From positions 4,464,001-4,528,000 of the forward strand of contig JAFBJZ010000781.1 of the NCBI GenBank assembly GCA_016785225.1: DNA of 64,000 nucleotides, given 5' to 3'. The notes beneath the pieces were generated by a model. The model did no database searches and was not told the origin of the DNA. It saw nothing but the letters and a program-made list of their open reading frames with translations. The DNA comes from Psettodes erumei. Its lineage: Eukaryota; Chordata; Actinopteri; Pleuronectiformes; Psettodidae. A program made the translations under genes and the position numbers. Within the stretch, counting starts at the first letter, position 1; each line of letters starts with the position of its first letter. This document shows, one piece after another, positions 24,980-37,100 of this stretch.

Positions 24980-25430
24980 AAGCGGAGCGCAGTGTGGGCA
25001 CGACGTCACGACCACCTGTGCAATAAAATGCAAGCCTGGTATTTTTAGTCAAACAACTTCTCACAAGTGCTCACATACTATTTAAATAGCAAGCGGCCGA
25101 AAATGACCCCACGGCGACCACGGTCGCGCAACTTCAGTCGGTGAATAAGCGGAGTGTTTCAGCATGAACGGAAGTGAAGCAGTCAGCGACAGAGCCGGGA
25201 AATATTAAAACAGATAAACTCATTTAGTCGAGCCTCGCCAGCTGGTTAACGAGCCGTCACATTCACAGATACAACTAAACACAGTTAGTTTTCCTTAAAA
25301 TTAACAAAAAACAGACAACAATAAGCTTCTGGGACAGAAATGATACCTCATCATTGGCTTCGTTTTCGCAGCCTTTACAGCGTTCACCTCTGGAGCCCCC
25401 GGTGCATTGTGGGGCTGTGAGTCAGTCCAA
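24980..25430. promoter_or_regulatory. CpG-rich promoter-like island with no assigned gene
   Basis: About twenty CpGs fall in 300 bases, while the flanks have almost none. Motifs seen: CRE-like GACGTCA (25002-25008), a palindromic TATTTAAATA box (about 25080), ETS site ACGGAAGT (25168-25175), a GCATTGTGGGG element resembling part of a ZNF143 site (about 25404), and AP-1 site TGAGTCA (25418-25424). In human the RALGPS1 promoter lies between ZBTB34 and ANGPTL2, so the position is suggestive. I could not find a coding first exon beside it on either strand. Confidence 0.45.
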
Positions 25431-27494
25431 CAGTCTCTCTGTTAACTTTTCCTAAATCATTACTTTACGCAAAAAGAAGGAATGCCTTCGTGAGTAAACT
25501 CGTTTACAGGGCTGTATGTTTTCACCTTGTGCATGAAGGAACCTGTTCTTCTCTTCTTCCCCACCTCTACACCCCCCTTCCCTAATCCCATGTCACATGG
25601 CAGCGTTACACTCATTCAGTGCCAGCTAAACTGAAGGGTCCATTATTCTCCACTGTCACCTATTCAGTCGTGACTATTTTTAAGAATCATTCAGGGACCG
25701 TTTAATGAAGAAACAGCTTGAGTCACTCCTACAACAGCCCCATTGCAATAATGCCAAATAACATAATGGCATAAAGAGTTTTTCAAAGCTCCATCTATTT
25801 TACAAGGTTCATTGAGATTAGGTTTGCGGTAATGGAGAGGAGATCAAGATCTGGCTTGTGTTTCTGAATTAAATCTCTGAACTGGTCACATTATAAAATA
25901 ATATGGCTCAAAAACTCACAGACCTGGCTGCCACAGGTTATGACCTTTGTACTGTGAGATCTTAAGTGGTTTGCAATTTCAGGACTGGTGCACTGCTGCA
26001 TGACATAGACTGAGCCAATGTCTGACAAAAATATGTAGGGAGTTGAAGACTCACCAGTCATGTTCTAGTTGCAACACTGCCATAGCAAAACTAATGATCA
26101 TCCTGAAAGTACAAATTAACAGCTTCACCTATCAGTTATCCTCTCCCTTCCAACTGTTTGGTTCGTGTTACTGAGAGCCACAATACATCATACCCACAGA
26201 ATGCAGTTAAAGACCCCTTGTGGAAACATGACTGCCTCGGGTTTCCTGGCCTTGTATTTTGTGGTTCTTTTTATTCTCATATTCCACTGAACAGAGCAAT
26301 TTTGCGTATTATTTTAGGATCAGATGTCTGTGCAGCCCTGTAATGCTGTCATTTAAACAATTCATCCAGTTTATTAGAATTTTCAGCAATGAGGGATGCT
26401 CATTTCACATTTTGTTGCCAAGTAGAACGTTATTTTCCGAGATGACCAGAATCAGATAATGAATTATAAAGCGCAATTACGCATAAAACACTGAAATTCT
26501 CGTCACTGAAGTCGGTGTCAAACGGCAACAACCAGCCTGAAAGCAAAGTTGTAAACTATTTCAAGAAAATGTCAGTGAAGCAAATAGCTGGCCAGTTTGG
26601 TGGTTTATTAGTCATTTGGCTTCTTCAGGGGTCCTACTTTTTGTAAAACCCACAAACAGTGGTAACACTACGGGAAGCTGTTGCACAGCTGCCACTTCAT
26701 GAATTTATTTCCCCCTTTGGATGCATTTTTTAACACTGTGGGGAGAAAGGCCATTACACTGCTGAGGATTCGGTTGAGAATTTGACTGGAGATCCAAGAG
26801 GAGCCTTTTATGTGATAAATGAGGTTTAATACAGGCCATCTGAGACTGAAGCAATTTATTGTGTTATATTCTGCTACTTGGCCTCTGTGACTCTTGTGAA
26901 TGACCTATTTTCCATGGACACTGCCTGTAGCCAAAACGAACATGCAAGAGGAAAAGTTCTTTTGCAACATCTGGTTTGGTCATTTCTATCTATCAAAATG
27001 TATTTTACTAAGTTTTCACACCAGCAGCCTGTTATCTGGTCAGGGCTATGCTTAGAATGCTAATGTTTTTGATGGTGTGGTTAAACAGCTCTATGTTTTA
27101 AGTCACAATAGCCACTAATTCTGAGGTATATTATGCTCTCATCATATAGATGAAATTATTATATAATTATTATAGTTTCTGGCGAGAATAAAATGAGCGA
27201 CCTATTGAGGCGTATGTTATTCTCTAGCTCCCTCTGCAGGGTCAAAGTTGTATTTACATGTGATGTTCCTACACATGGCCTCCACATACAGTGTTACTGT
27301 AGTTTATGTGAATTTCATGCATGCCAGCAGCACATTTAGGATGTCTTGCCATTCAAAACAATGTAAACGAGATAGTCAAATGGTACGGTTTAACAGTACA
27401 GTGTGTCCTGCTCTTCCATTTTACACCGAATGATTTTCATACTCATGTAAAAACACATATCTGATAATCTACCTGCGAGAAACAAAAAAGACAA
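25431..27494. other. Intergenic, AT-rich, no gene seen
   Basis: Between the CpG island and the probable end of zbtb34. Only short open frames. Nothing recognisable. Confidence 0.5.
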
Positions 27495-27514
27495 ATCAGA
27501 GCCAAATCAGCGTC

Positions 27515-27520
27515 TTTATT
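27515..27520 (-). terminator. Candidate distal polyadenylation signal of zbtb34
   Basis: TTTATT on the plus strand reads AATAAA on the minus strand. It is followed in the transcript direction by an A/G-rich stretch and then sequence of different composition. Confidence 0.4.
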
Positions 27521-29602
27521 TTACAAACGCATTATTCTATTGACATTTTTTTTTCATATAATAAAAAAGCAATTTACAAGCTTAAGAACCAAAATGAAGC
27601 AGCACAGAATGATTATGAGTAAAATATATAATTTGAATAAATATATTTTATTTCATGCTATAAAATAAATTCATAAATGGCAATAGATACAACATCAGCT
27701 CTAGCTAGCTTCATTTACTTCATAGTTGTACAAAACAGTAGAGTTCTGAGGTTCACAGTTGGGTTGTGAGGTTGTGTGTAGAGTGGACAAAACAGGAGTT
27801 GGGGCATTTAGTGCTGTCATGGTTCAGTTCGTGGTCTCCAGTGCTCCTCAAGCTTCAGCTCTGTGGAAAATATGGGCTCATTGAGACCTTGAGGCAGAAT
27901 GTTTGGGAACCACTGACTGAGGACTTGTTTCCCCACCTGAAGAGAAGTGCACAATTATACTATGGACATACGGTTATGTCCAATGAGACCACTTTTAACA
28001 CTATATATATACCCTGAGATCTAAGTTGTTGTTGTTTTTTGCCTTGTCACCAAATACATATGAGCCAGAGACATTATAGTGCAGGGTTTAGGGAGTCGTA
28101 AGAGGAAAAAAGGACGATAGCGAGGCTGAAAACTTCCCCTCTGATCCTGAACAACTACAGTCTCAGTGCCTCAGGAGCCCACGGAGATCACCGCACCTCA
28201 ACATGACAACAGACAGCCCGCTCCCAAACAGTGGCTATACAGCCCAAAATCCCTTTCGTTATCTGACACAGCTGGAGGTGCAACTCTGAACAGTGCCACT
28301 GATGACTGAACCACACGCTCAGTTCTTGTGTTGCAGTTTACTGACTACCACTGGGTTTGTGAAGAGCATTTAGAATGCCAGCAAGCAACACCACTTTTTA
28401 AATTTTTTTTAATATATATATATATACTGTATATATTTTCTGTCAAGGAAGTCAACCTGTCCAAAGTTTCAGAAAATATATAAAAATAAATCAATACCGA
28501 ATTGTCCTGGTCCGACTTCAGTTCAACAGCTCCCTGACATTCAGTTTGTTTGATATATGACAGGCCAATATTTCATTAGGCTTGATGATCCCAATACACC
28601 ACTTTTAAAAAGGTTATTGCTTTTTTTTCATAATACACAGTGGACAGAAACTGACAGAAAAGCTATGGAAGACTTAAGATTTTTTTCTAAGCCTGTATCA
28701 GTGTTCGTAAACTACCTGAAGTGAGTTTCTTATAAAAGGAATAGGACGAGCTGCAATTTCAAAAAAGTAGTCTGACAGCCTCCCCTGTAAACACTTCCTT
28801 TTGATTACTTGTGGCCCATAATGCATCTCCTGTTCCCCTCGGAGGCGGGGGAACCGAGAGTTGACAAGGAGTCGATTTGAGTGTGTGTCAAGTTCACCTG
28901 GTTCTGTAGATGTGTACTATCACATTAGTAACGATAGTTCATGAAAAGCTTTTTAACAACTTCCCCTCTAGTCACCTGTGATGAAGACATGGGCTTGTTT
29001 ACTCATTTTAAGAACAAAAAAAAGTAACCTGACTAGTCTAAAAGCACCGTTTAAGGGGAAAAGGTCCCTACCAAAGTGACTGAGGCCATGACAGCTGAGT
29101 CCCTTCAGGGTAACTACAGAGGAAAACTACACTTCCTGGATGGAGTTTGTATGTACTATCAACTGTAAGTGCACAATCGATGACACAAATACAAGAAAAC
29201 TCAAGTTCAAAAATTATCCATTGGCAATTTTACACAATTTTGTGGTTGAGCAACGTGCAATTCAGCTACAGTATATGAGGATAAGCTTTTTTTTCTTTTC
29301 TTTTCTCCACAATTGTTCAGTTCATTATCAGCTAAATACCCAGACAGCTGTTCTCCTGCCAGATGCTCCGAGAGAACAGGGAGGAAGTAGATTTGTGTTT
29401 CTCATGCATCTCCGTCCTTCACTAAAATGCCTACAACTACAGTACATTGCTAAGATTGTCCTCAGTGGCTGGAGAGGAGGGATACAGTATAGTCTGTGAT
29501 CGTGGGGACAATGGCTTCCAGGGAACAAGTCTGCCTCATTTGATTGTAATCAACTGCTACGAAATCGGTTAAATGTTAAAATCAGCTTTCCATCCCATGG
29601 CA

Positions 29603-29630
29603 TAATAATAATAATAATAATAATAATAAT
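29603..29630. repeat. ATA trinucleotide repeat in probable zbtb34 3' UTR
   Basis: About nine ATA units. Confidence 0.97.
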
Positions 29631-31949
29631 ATAATGACAACAAGGAGCAACAGGGGGCAGGACTACAAACTACAACATGGACAAGTATGACATGAATTAG
29701 TTTCTATTCATTCTCGGTACCACTTTACAATAAATTATGTGGCCATGTTTTTGTCATAATCTCTATTCAATCCATTTCAAAATGAAAGAGGCACAGGAAT
29801 CTAAGTGCCAGAATCTAACATGTAAAGCTTGTGGCAAGGCACTAAGTTTAAGATGCCACTTTTTGTGAAGCGTTCACTCCGTTGTTTACATTGGCTTTCA
29901 ACAATTACAATTGCACAACTTTTCATATTGTCAGCTTTTGTATGGCTTAATATGTGACGTTACTTCTGACTTTGCTGCTTAATATCGTCTTAGCAAATTG
30001 TTCAAATTTTACACAAGTGATTGTTATAAGCTGGGGAACGTACATTCCTTGCAAATAGCAATGAACTAGTCCTACACTGAATTAAGAACCTATTCTTCTC
30101 AATGAGCATTCAATTATGCAGTACAGTCAAAATTTACTGTTAAAAATCACCTATTACTCTTTGGTGTGAAGTGTTGGCACAAAATTGTTTTTCGCAGTTT
30201 GCACCTATTACTCACAAAACCTTACTGACAGTAATGCACGACAGCATCTACTCCTTTTTCTTCTGGGTGAAGGGCAAGAATCATCCTCGGCAGAATCGAA
30301 TTAGTCAGGGACTGACTGGCCGAGCCGTCAAACTGGGCGTCACGTCAGTGGCTGACGCAAATAAACTTGGCTAAGTAAACATTCATGTAAAAACAACTGT
30401 GTAGGTTGACTGCGGGTGATGGCGACCAAAAGTGTTTGTGATGAATCCGTACACAAAAAGAGAATGAAAAGCTAGCTACACCGATTTTTGCGAAACTCCC
30501 TAAATTTGGATTACTATCTGAACTGTCAATGAGTGACGACGATGATCGCACATTCAGTGGAATAACAGGACTGCACTCCTGACATAACATTTGACATAAG
30601 CAACAAAACACAGTATTCTTCCACCAAACGCACACAAAGTACAAAATTATATGGAAAATGTAAAATAATCAAAACACAGTTCACTGACACAATTTCAGCA
30701 TGGACCAGGTGCGACAGAATAAAAGCATTTAGCAGGCGCTCCTCAACGCAAGGCACCCGGACCGCCCAGCAGAGCTTTCAATTACGCAGAACACGACAGG
30801 ATAATTAATCAGGCTGTCCAAACGCCTTGATGTGTTTCACTGTGAACGTAAATGCTTTTAAATCAGACTGGAAATTAAAAACCGATTCTCTATAGGCTAT
30901 AAACACCCCCATACCCGATCCCCCATGGTTCAAATAGTAAAGATTAAATACAATGTTGCCTTATGCATGACTTGTAGCCAATGGTATTTGTGTGATTGCT
31001 GAGGCTTATCAAAGTTCACAACCTTTTTACTCAGAGGAAGAAAACGCTGCCGTGAAGCCGGTACGACTCTTGACGCCCATGCTGCAGCAAAACCGAGACG
31101 GAGATGAGCACATTTCATCGCTGGACCTGCTCCTGTCCCTCCAACAACATTGACCTATTCGCCTTAATCTAGCTTCGCCACATCTATGTCAACACCATCA
31201 AGTAGGGCTGATAAAATAAGGAAAACACGCTCCAAGTCTGCATTTAACCCCAGCCAACGCAGAGGGCTAAGATCGCAGATCAATCGTCCCCTCACAAAAG
31301 GGAGGACAAGGTGAGACAAAAGGAAACAGACCGATAGCTCTTTCAAATGATGTAAGAAAAAAACCATGTCAAAATGGCTGAGATTCCTTTGTTCTTTCTG
31401 TTTGCATATTATAGAGACTAGTATACTACATGAATTCATGTGAACAGATCCAGAGCCGTCCCCCGCTGAGCTGAGTTCACGATGAGCGGTAACACACCAC
31501 AGGACAAAACGCATACAACAGTTCAGTATGAGTCTGCCATCGGAGTACGGGGGTGGGGTGGGGGGGTGGGGGGTGGGGTAGATACGACTTCACTGCGTAG
31601 ACGAACTGCACCCATCACATGGGTGACGGCGTCTAACGACCACCTCGGCCAGCAGAGTGAGATCTCCAGTAGTGACGAGAGACAAAAGTGTTGAGTGTTG
31701 TGTAGAACCCGCGGCGGCAAAAACCTTGAAAGTACGCGGGGGTGGGGGGGGCATTCTCTTACTCTGTGTTCCGCATTTGCCAAAAACAAACATACAAGCG
31801 AGCAAATTTAATGCACTCCTAACATAGCACCTTCTTAATCATCATTTTAACTTGGCTGACCATGAATCATCTGACGAGGACTTTGTCCCGAATCCATACA
31901 ATCAGCAAGGAATATTTCCCCTAAGTATCAAGGCTTTGTGTTGAAAGAA

Positions 31950-31973
31950 TATTCTTCTTCTTCTTCTTCTTCT
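31950..31973. repeat. TTC repeat in probable zbtb34 3' UTR
   Basis: About eight TTC units, GAA on the transcript strand. Confidence 0.95.
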
Positions 31974-32611
31974 TTTTTCTTTACAGGGTTTGGCAAAAAG
32001 TTACTGTACATACAAACCTAAAATGGATTTCAAACGGTGAACACATCTGTGCCTGGTAGGTTCTTGGCTATGAGGTAGAACCTGGTGAGTTTAAGTTAAA
32101 ATACTGTCTGTTATATGAGTATGTAGTTGCATCATGAGGTATTGAAAGGATATGTCACACGAAGCTTTGCACTGGCAGAAAAATCATTCCTTGTGAGTAA
32201 GTGACCTCCTGTGGCCACATGTGCAAAAACAGGTCAGGTAAAAAGGTGATATGACAAGCATCTTACCAGAGCTTTCACATTATCAATTATTGCAACATGC
32301 CTATATAACTCTGTAAATATGTTTTAAAAAACATTGAAAGATAAAAAGAGAAATCAACTGGGGGGTCGTGATTATCGGGACCCCCCCTCAAAAATAGTAA
32401 GTTGTTACTCCCTTTGCTTGTAAGAATCAAATTTCTATAAAGCACCCATTTGCTCTCTGCATTCAACAACTAACTTTCACAAAATTGACAGAAACCCTTG
32501 ATGCAAGAAATGTCCATAGTAGAGGGAGCTGATTCAAAAAGAAAAAAAAAAGTCCTTTAACTTGAGTTGAAATAAACACTTCTTTAAAGCTTCCTTAACC
32601 TGAAGCAGGAC

Positions 32612-34114
32612 CTAAAAATCACATCTCGATGCTTGAGCCTCCTCTGGACTGCATTTTGAACTTTCCTCCATATCATTGGCCGGTGCCTCTTCTGCATATT
32701 GCGCCTCGAATGCCATCCCCTCAGACGTCTCCTCTTGGTCCTTCTGACCTGAGCTTCCCTCCGTCCTCTCTGGAGAGTCCGTGTGATTGCTGCCCTCCGA
32801 CGCTCCCATGTGCTTCTTCCTCAGGTGCTGGTTAAGGGTGCCCTGAAACGGGAAGCATTTGCCGCAGATCTGACAGTGGAAGGGCTTGTTGTCCGTGTGG
32901 CCACGGATGTGGTACTCCAGCTGATCTTTCCTCGTGTACTTCTTGCCGCAGAATTTGCAGACGAATGGAGTGATTCCCATGTGCAGGCGCATGTGGCGGT
33001 CCAGGCTCCCCTTTTGGTTGAAGGTCTTTCCACAGTAGATGCAAATGAGTCTCTCATTGTAGGGATACCACTGGCTGCGCAGGCTGCGCTCTCGCACATC
33101 GTTCTCCAACGCCGTGGGTCCCACGGCTGACTCGCTGTCATCCGGGCCCGGTTTCATGTGACTCAGCACCCCTGCTGGGATGGCCAGGGGGCGCTTGGCC
33201 CGGGCCCGCCCGCCTCTGAAGCTACTGAGCATGGAGCGGGACGGACTGGAGCTGCTAAGGTTGACAAAGCACGTGGAGGACAGCCCTGAGTAAGAATAGG
33301 CAGCAGGCTGGATGACAGGACAATAAGAACCCACGCTCACGGCCAATACCTGTTCTCCGTCCACCAGCTCTGTGTGGTAACCATCATCCCCGGCCGAGGA
33401 ACTATCCGAGTAAGTGGGCCTGTCGGTCTTCTCCACCTTCACGTGCACATCTGTTACTTGCCCGTCCTTGCCAATAAGTTCCACTTGCTCTGTTTCACCC
33501 TCCATGGGAGCATCGTGCTCGGACACGCTGTCGCTACTGCCGCGGTCCGACTGGCCTTCCTCTTGCTGCTGCCGCCCCCGGCCTAAGGCGTGTCCTGCTT
33601 GACTCTGCCGGGAGTAGTAAGGGGGGGAGATCTGGGTAGGGTTTACAAAGAGGTTGCTGTCATTGACCCCATTGCGGCTGGTCTGCGACTCATCCTTCTC
33701 CGGGCTGCACACGCTCACTGGGAGGCTGATCTTGGAGTGGATGCTCTCCAGGATTTGGGTGCACTTGTCAATGATGGCCTGCATCTGCAGAAAGCTGGCA
33801 GCGGTGAGGAAACTGATGATATCCTTGAGCTGCAGGGACATGTGACCCGTGTAGCAGAATGCAAGAAGCTGCTCGAACACCTCGGGGCTTTTGATGACGG
33901 AGATGGAAAGGCCGCTCATAGTGCTGAGAGCCGAGTGGTCCCGAAAGTAGGGTGAACTCGCCGCCAGCACGGCCTTGTGGGCTCGAAACGGCTGGCCCTG
34001 AATGTGAACGATGATGTCGCACAGCTTCCCCTGCAGCCGCAGCTCATTGAGCTGGGTCAGGACGGTGTTACTGAACTCCGGCACATCAAACTCGATGTAG
34101 CTGCCGTCGTCCAT
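32612..34114 (-). CDS. zbtb34: Zinc finger and BTB domain protein 34
   Basis: A single coding exon of 500 residues, close to the human length of about 504. BTB/ZF proteins are nuclear DNA-binding regulators, usually repressors, that dimerise through the BTB domain. Seen here: BTB/POZ domain (about 22-127) with LRLQGKLCDIIVHIQGQPFR and the HKAVLAASSPYF signature; a long acidic, serine-rich middle; basic patch FRGGRARAKR; and three C2H2 zinc fingers at about 358-378, 386-406 and 414-435. The finger block (CIYCGKTFNQKGSLDRH onward) and the BTB block match ZBTB34 rather than its paralog ZBTB43. ATG at 34114 was chosen because MDDGSYIEFDVPE aligns with the mammalian start and has G at -3 and +4; a further in-frame ATG upstream lies beyond a splice acceptor. 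Stop is at 32612-32614. It converges with angptl2, as in human. Confidence 0.95.
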   Translation of the reverse strand: MDDGSYIEFDVPEFSNTVLTQLNELRLQGKLCDIIVHIQGQPFRAHKAVLAASSPYFRDHSALSTMSGLSISVIKSPEVFEQLLAFCYTGHMSLQLKDIISFLTAASFLQMQAIIDKCTQILESIHSKISLPVSVCSPEKDESQTSRNGVNDSNLFVNPTQISPPYYSRQSQAGHALGRGRQQQEEGQSDRGSSDSVSEHDAPMEGETEQVELIGKDGQVTDVHVKVEKTDRPTYSDSSSAGDDGYHTELVDGEQVLAVSVGSYCPVIQPAAYSYSGLSSTCFVNLSSSSPSRSMLSSFRGGRARAKRPLAIPAGVLSHMKPGPDDSESAVGPTALENDVRERSLRSQWYPYNERLICIYCGKTFNQKGSLDRHMRLHMGITPFVCKFCGKKYTRKDQLEYHIRGHTDNKPFHCQICGKCFPFQGTLNQHLRKKHMGASEGSNHTDSPERTEGSSGQKDQEETSEGMAFEAQYAEEAPANDMEESSKCSPEEAQASRCDF

Positions 34115-34147
34115 TTCTTGGATATGTTTCTCCAGTTTGTCGACAGC
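34115..34147 (-). other. zbtb34: zbtb34 5' UTR part of the coding exon, with splice acceptor
   Basis: On the minus strand a strong acceptor (ttctttcttgctttacccgccag) ends at 34148, so the exon begins at 34147, 33 bases before the ATG. These 33 bases are open in the coding frame (11 codons), so an upstream exon with an ATG could in principle extend the protein N-terminally; the family alignment argues against this. Confidence 0.75.
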
Positions 34148-37100
34148 CTGGCGGGTAAAGCAAGAAAGAAAGAAGGAGAGAACATGAGTTTGAATTGACT
34201 GCACACATCATTTCACAGTTAACAAAATCAACAAAACAAATGAGACAGGGAGCTGTTTTGAGATGAACATTTGATACGGGTTTACTTTATACAGCGCTGC
34301 ATATGACAAAGGAAAACAACAAAACAACATTGAATGCATTGCAGCAGACACACGTTCCTCAACCTGAATTTAAAATAACGTGTAGCATCTGTTTTTTAAT
34401 CTGTAGATACAGTGCTGGGTGACGTATATGATGACATAAACTGTGAGATAGAAGAAGATAAATAAGATAAAGATAAATTATCAAGATAAATTATCATCAT
34501 CTAAAGATTTTGTCCCTTCAACATCACTGGTTGAGTTGGGCCACTGATGAAAGGTTTTATCTGTCTCGCCTGTTTACGCTAATGAACCTTGCAGTGATGT
34601 TTATGGTCCAAAATTAACCGTTGCACTACATCTCTCAAAACCCAAAGACAACAAAAAAAACTCCACCGCGGCTTGGAACCCCAAACTAATTCTGCACAGA
34701 GATGTGTTTTCATATTGGCTCCAGTGTGGCAGGTTCTGTTCCATCAGTAGTGTTTTCTTGGGGTTGTACCATATAAACACAATAAAGTTCAAGTAATAAA
34801 GCGGCGATAAGAACAAAGGAGATGTGGGGTAATTTAAAAGTTCAGCTTCACGTATCTTATCCATCATTCCTTTGTCATGTATCTGTTGCATTGTTCATTC
34901 CTCGCCATCGCTGTCTAACCAGACACAGAGGGCACGGAGATAAACCGATAAAGACTGATGGAACACAATTCACTGACTGTGGTGCATAACAGCCACATGA
35001 TAGGCCACAGGTATACATGTTATAGTACATTTGGCAGCGAAAGAAGAAAATCTGGTTCTGCTTGGAAGGCGAGCAAGCACTAAGTCTTCTTTACATGTCT
35101 GCTAGTCTTTGAAGCTTCCCCGGGCACATGTGAATACAGGAGCATCAGTAAGGACAATGAAGCAACTTCTTTTTCATCTGCATAATTGTGGATAATGTTT
35201 GTTAATCCTCTCATCTCGAAGGAATGCACGGATCTGGTTTTAGATGTTTCATGACATGTGAGCCTCAACAATCAAGCTCTGACACATTTTGGAGAAATGA
35301 TCACCAGTCGAATGATCAAAATTCCCCCGTGCAGGGCACTGTACATTAGCGTGGTGGCAAACTACCTTTACACAATAATACGCTGCTTTTAGCTGGTTGA
35401 TAAAATATTAACTGACACGGGCCCCGCCTTGTCAGCACTAATTTCACTATACCTACTTCGTAATTCTGTCTTTGTAAAAGCAAATACACCCATGTTGCAA
35501 AACCTTAGTATGTATCTCTTTCTCCAGCTTAACCCTCCTCCTCCCCCCAGCTCCATCTGTCCCTCGCTGGCAATTCAGCACGATCTTCTGCTCATTTGAA
35601 TCCCTGTCAGCACTTTGGGAACGTAAACACTTTCTCCAGTTGCCAAAGCATGCCAGGACACCTGTCCAGAAAACCATATGCTCTGGTCCCGGCACAGGAG
35701 AGGGAAAGATGTAGCAAAACAGGGAGAGTCGTAACAAGGTGTGCGTCACTCACGCTCGCCCATTACCACACAGAACCTGTTCATACGCTGAGACATATCA
35801 GTGATGGCTGCCAACAGGGCGCGTGCTCGCTGGAGCCATGTTGAGCGGCAGCCAAAGAATGCGTGCTCGGTGGTTGAGATGCACATGCTGGTTGAGGGTC
35901 ACATGCTCGGCTCACGTGGGAAAACCTAAAATGTTTAAACTCAGCTCAAAATTTCCATCCGCGGCTCAGGTTCCCTGCCTGGCAACAGACCTGTTTGACA
36001 CGGCTGCTCCATGTCGGTACACAGAAGGGATGCGGAGTATCTTGTGATAAGTCTGGCTGACCAACACATCAGCAGAACTGCAGCGGGCAGCCAGAGTCTT
36101 ATAGAGAGCGCCTCGTAACTTTGGCGTGTCACTCAAAATTTTAAGAAAAAAATGAATCAAAGTCAACAGGGCAGCGTTGTATGGCCTCTTCAACACCAGC
36201 AGCATTTCACCTGCTTGGAAATACAGCTTGTGGGGTGGACATGATTCAGGATTGCTTGACAAGCAAAGATTAGGAGAGCAATTTAAAACTAAAATTGTAC
36301 AAAAATTGTATATGTTTAGTCTTCAGGTAGACTGTCTATTTTGATTTGGTTGGAATAAAAAACTGGAAAACAAAGCCGTCCCTGTTCCTTTCAGCCTACT
36401 CACGTGCTTATCAGATGAACACAGGCCTTAAAAGACCTTATTATCCATCTCCGTTTTCTACAACGTACCAATTCTTAAGCTTGTCTGTATTAAAAAGACA
36501 TCAATTAAAAAATATATACATATGGTATTTTTACTGCATGACAGTGAAGAAAGTTAACCAAATTCTCGGTCTTGCACCTCGACTTACTACAAACGACAAC
36601 TGATGCATTCAGATGAAGCGTAACTAGTTGAACCACTACAACAGTACTCTGATTCTACCCTCCCTGAGGAGTGTTTCCCTCCACACGCACATCCTCCTGA
36701 AGAACTAACCACCTCCTGTTTGCAACAGGGGTGGTGCATTTAATGACCAGCACTAATTAGCTAAGATATCGTCTTGCTACGTTGTCTTTCACCTACAGCC
36801 ACCCTGCAGAGGCTGTGCTGTTGAAAATTACAGATGGCAGTGACAGATTTGACGCTAGGTCCACCCAACAGGTTTTTATTACCGCCAAATGGTCGGGATT
36901 TGCTCGAGGAGGAGCAGAATTTTGGTCTGGTAGCCACCATTTGCTGCTGTGATGCAGTGGACAGCTATCAAAAGTGTGAGTGTTGAGTCTCATTTATAGT
37001 CTCCTGCTACAGATGAGTTTCCCCATACTTCCCCGCATTTTATTTAAAAAAAAAGACACCAGTAGAAAGTAAATACTTTTAAATAAAGTCTGAATCCCAA

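Larger units (their letters stand above)
27495..32611 (-). other. zbtb34: Probable long 3' UTR of zbtb34
   Basis: No gene is seen for 5 kb downstream of the stop. Human ZBTB34 is known for a long 3' UTR. The most convincing minus-strand polyadenylation signal (AATAAA, plus-strand TTTATT at 27515-27520) is at the far end. The interval contains ATA, TTC and AT microsatellites but no coding pattern. Earlier polyA sites could also be used. Confidence 0.45.

Noticed and set aside
20571..27494. RALGPS1 exons expected from human synteny
   Set aside because: No RasGEF or PH-domain-like translation was seen on the minus strand; short exons could have been missed by eye.
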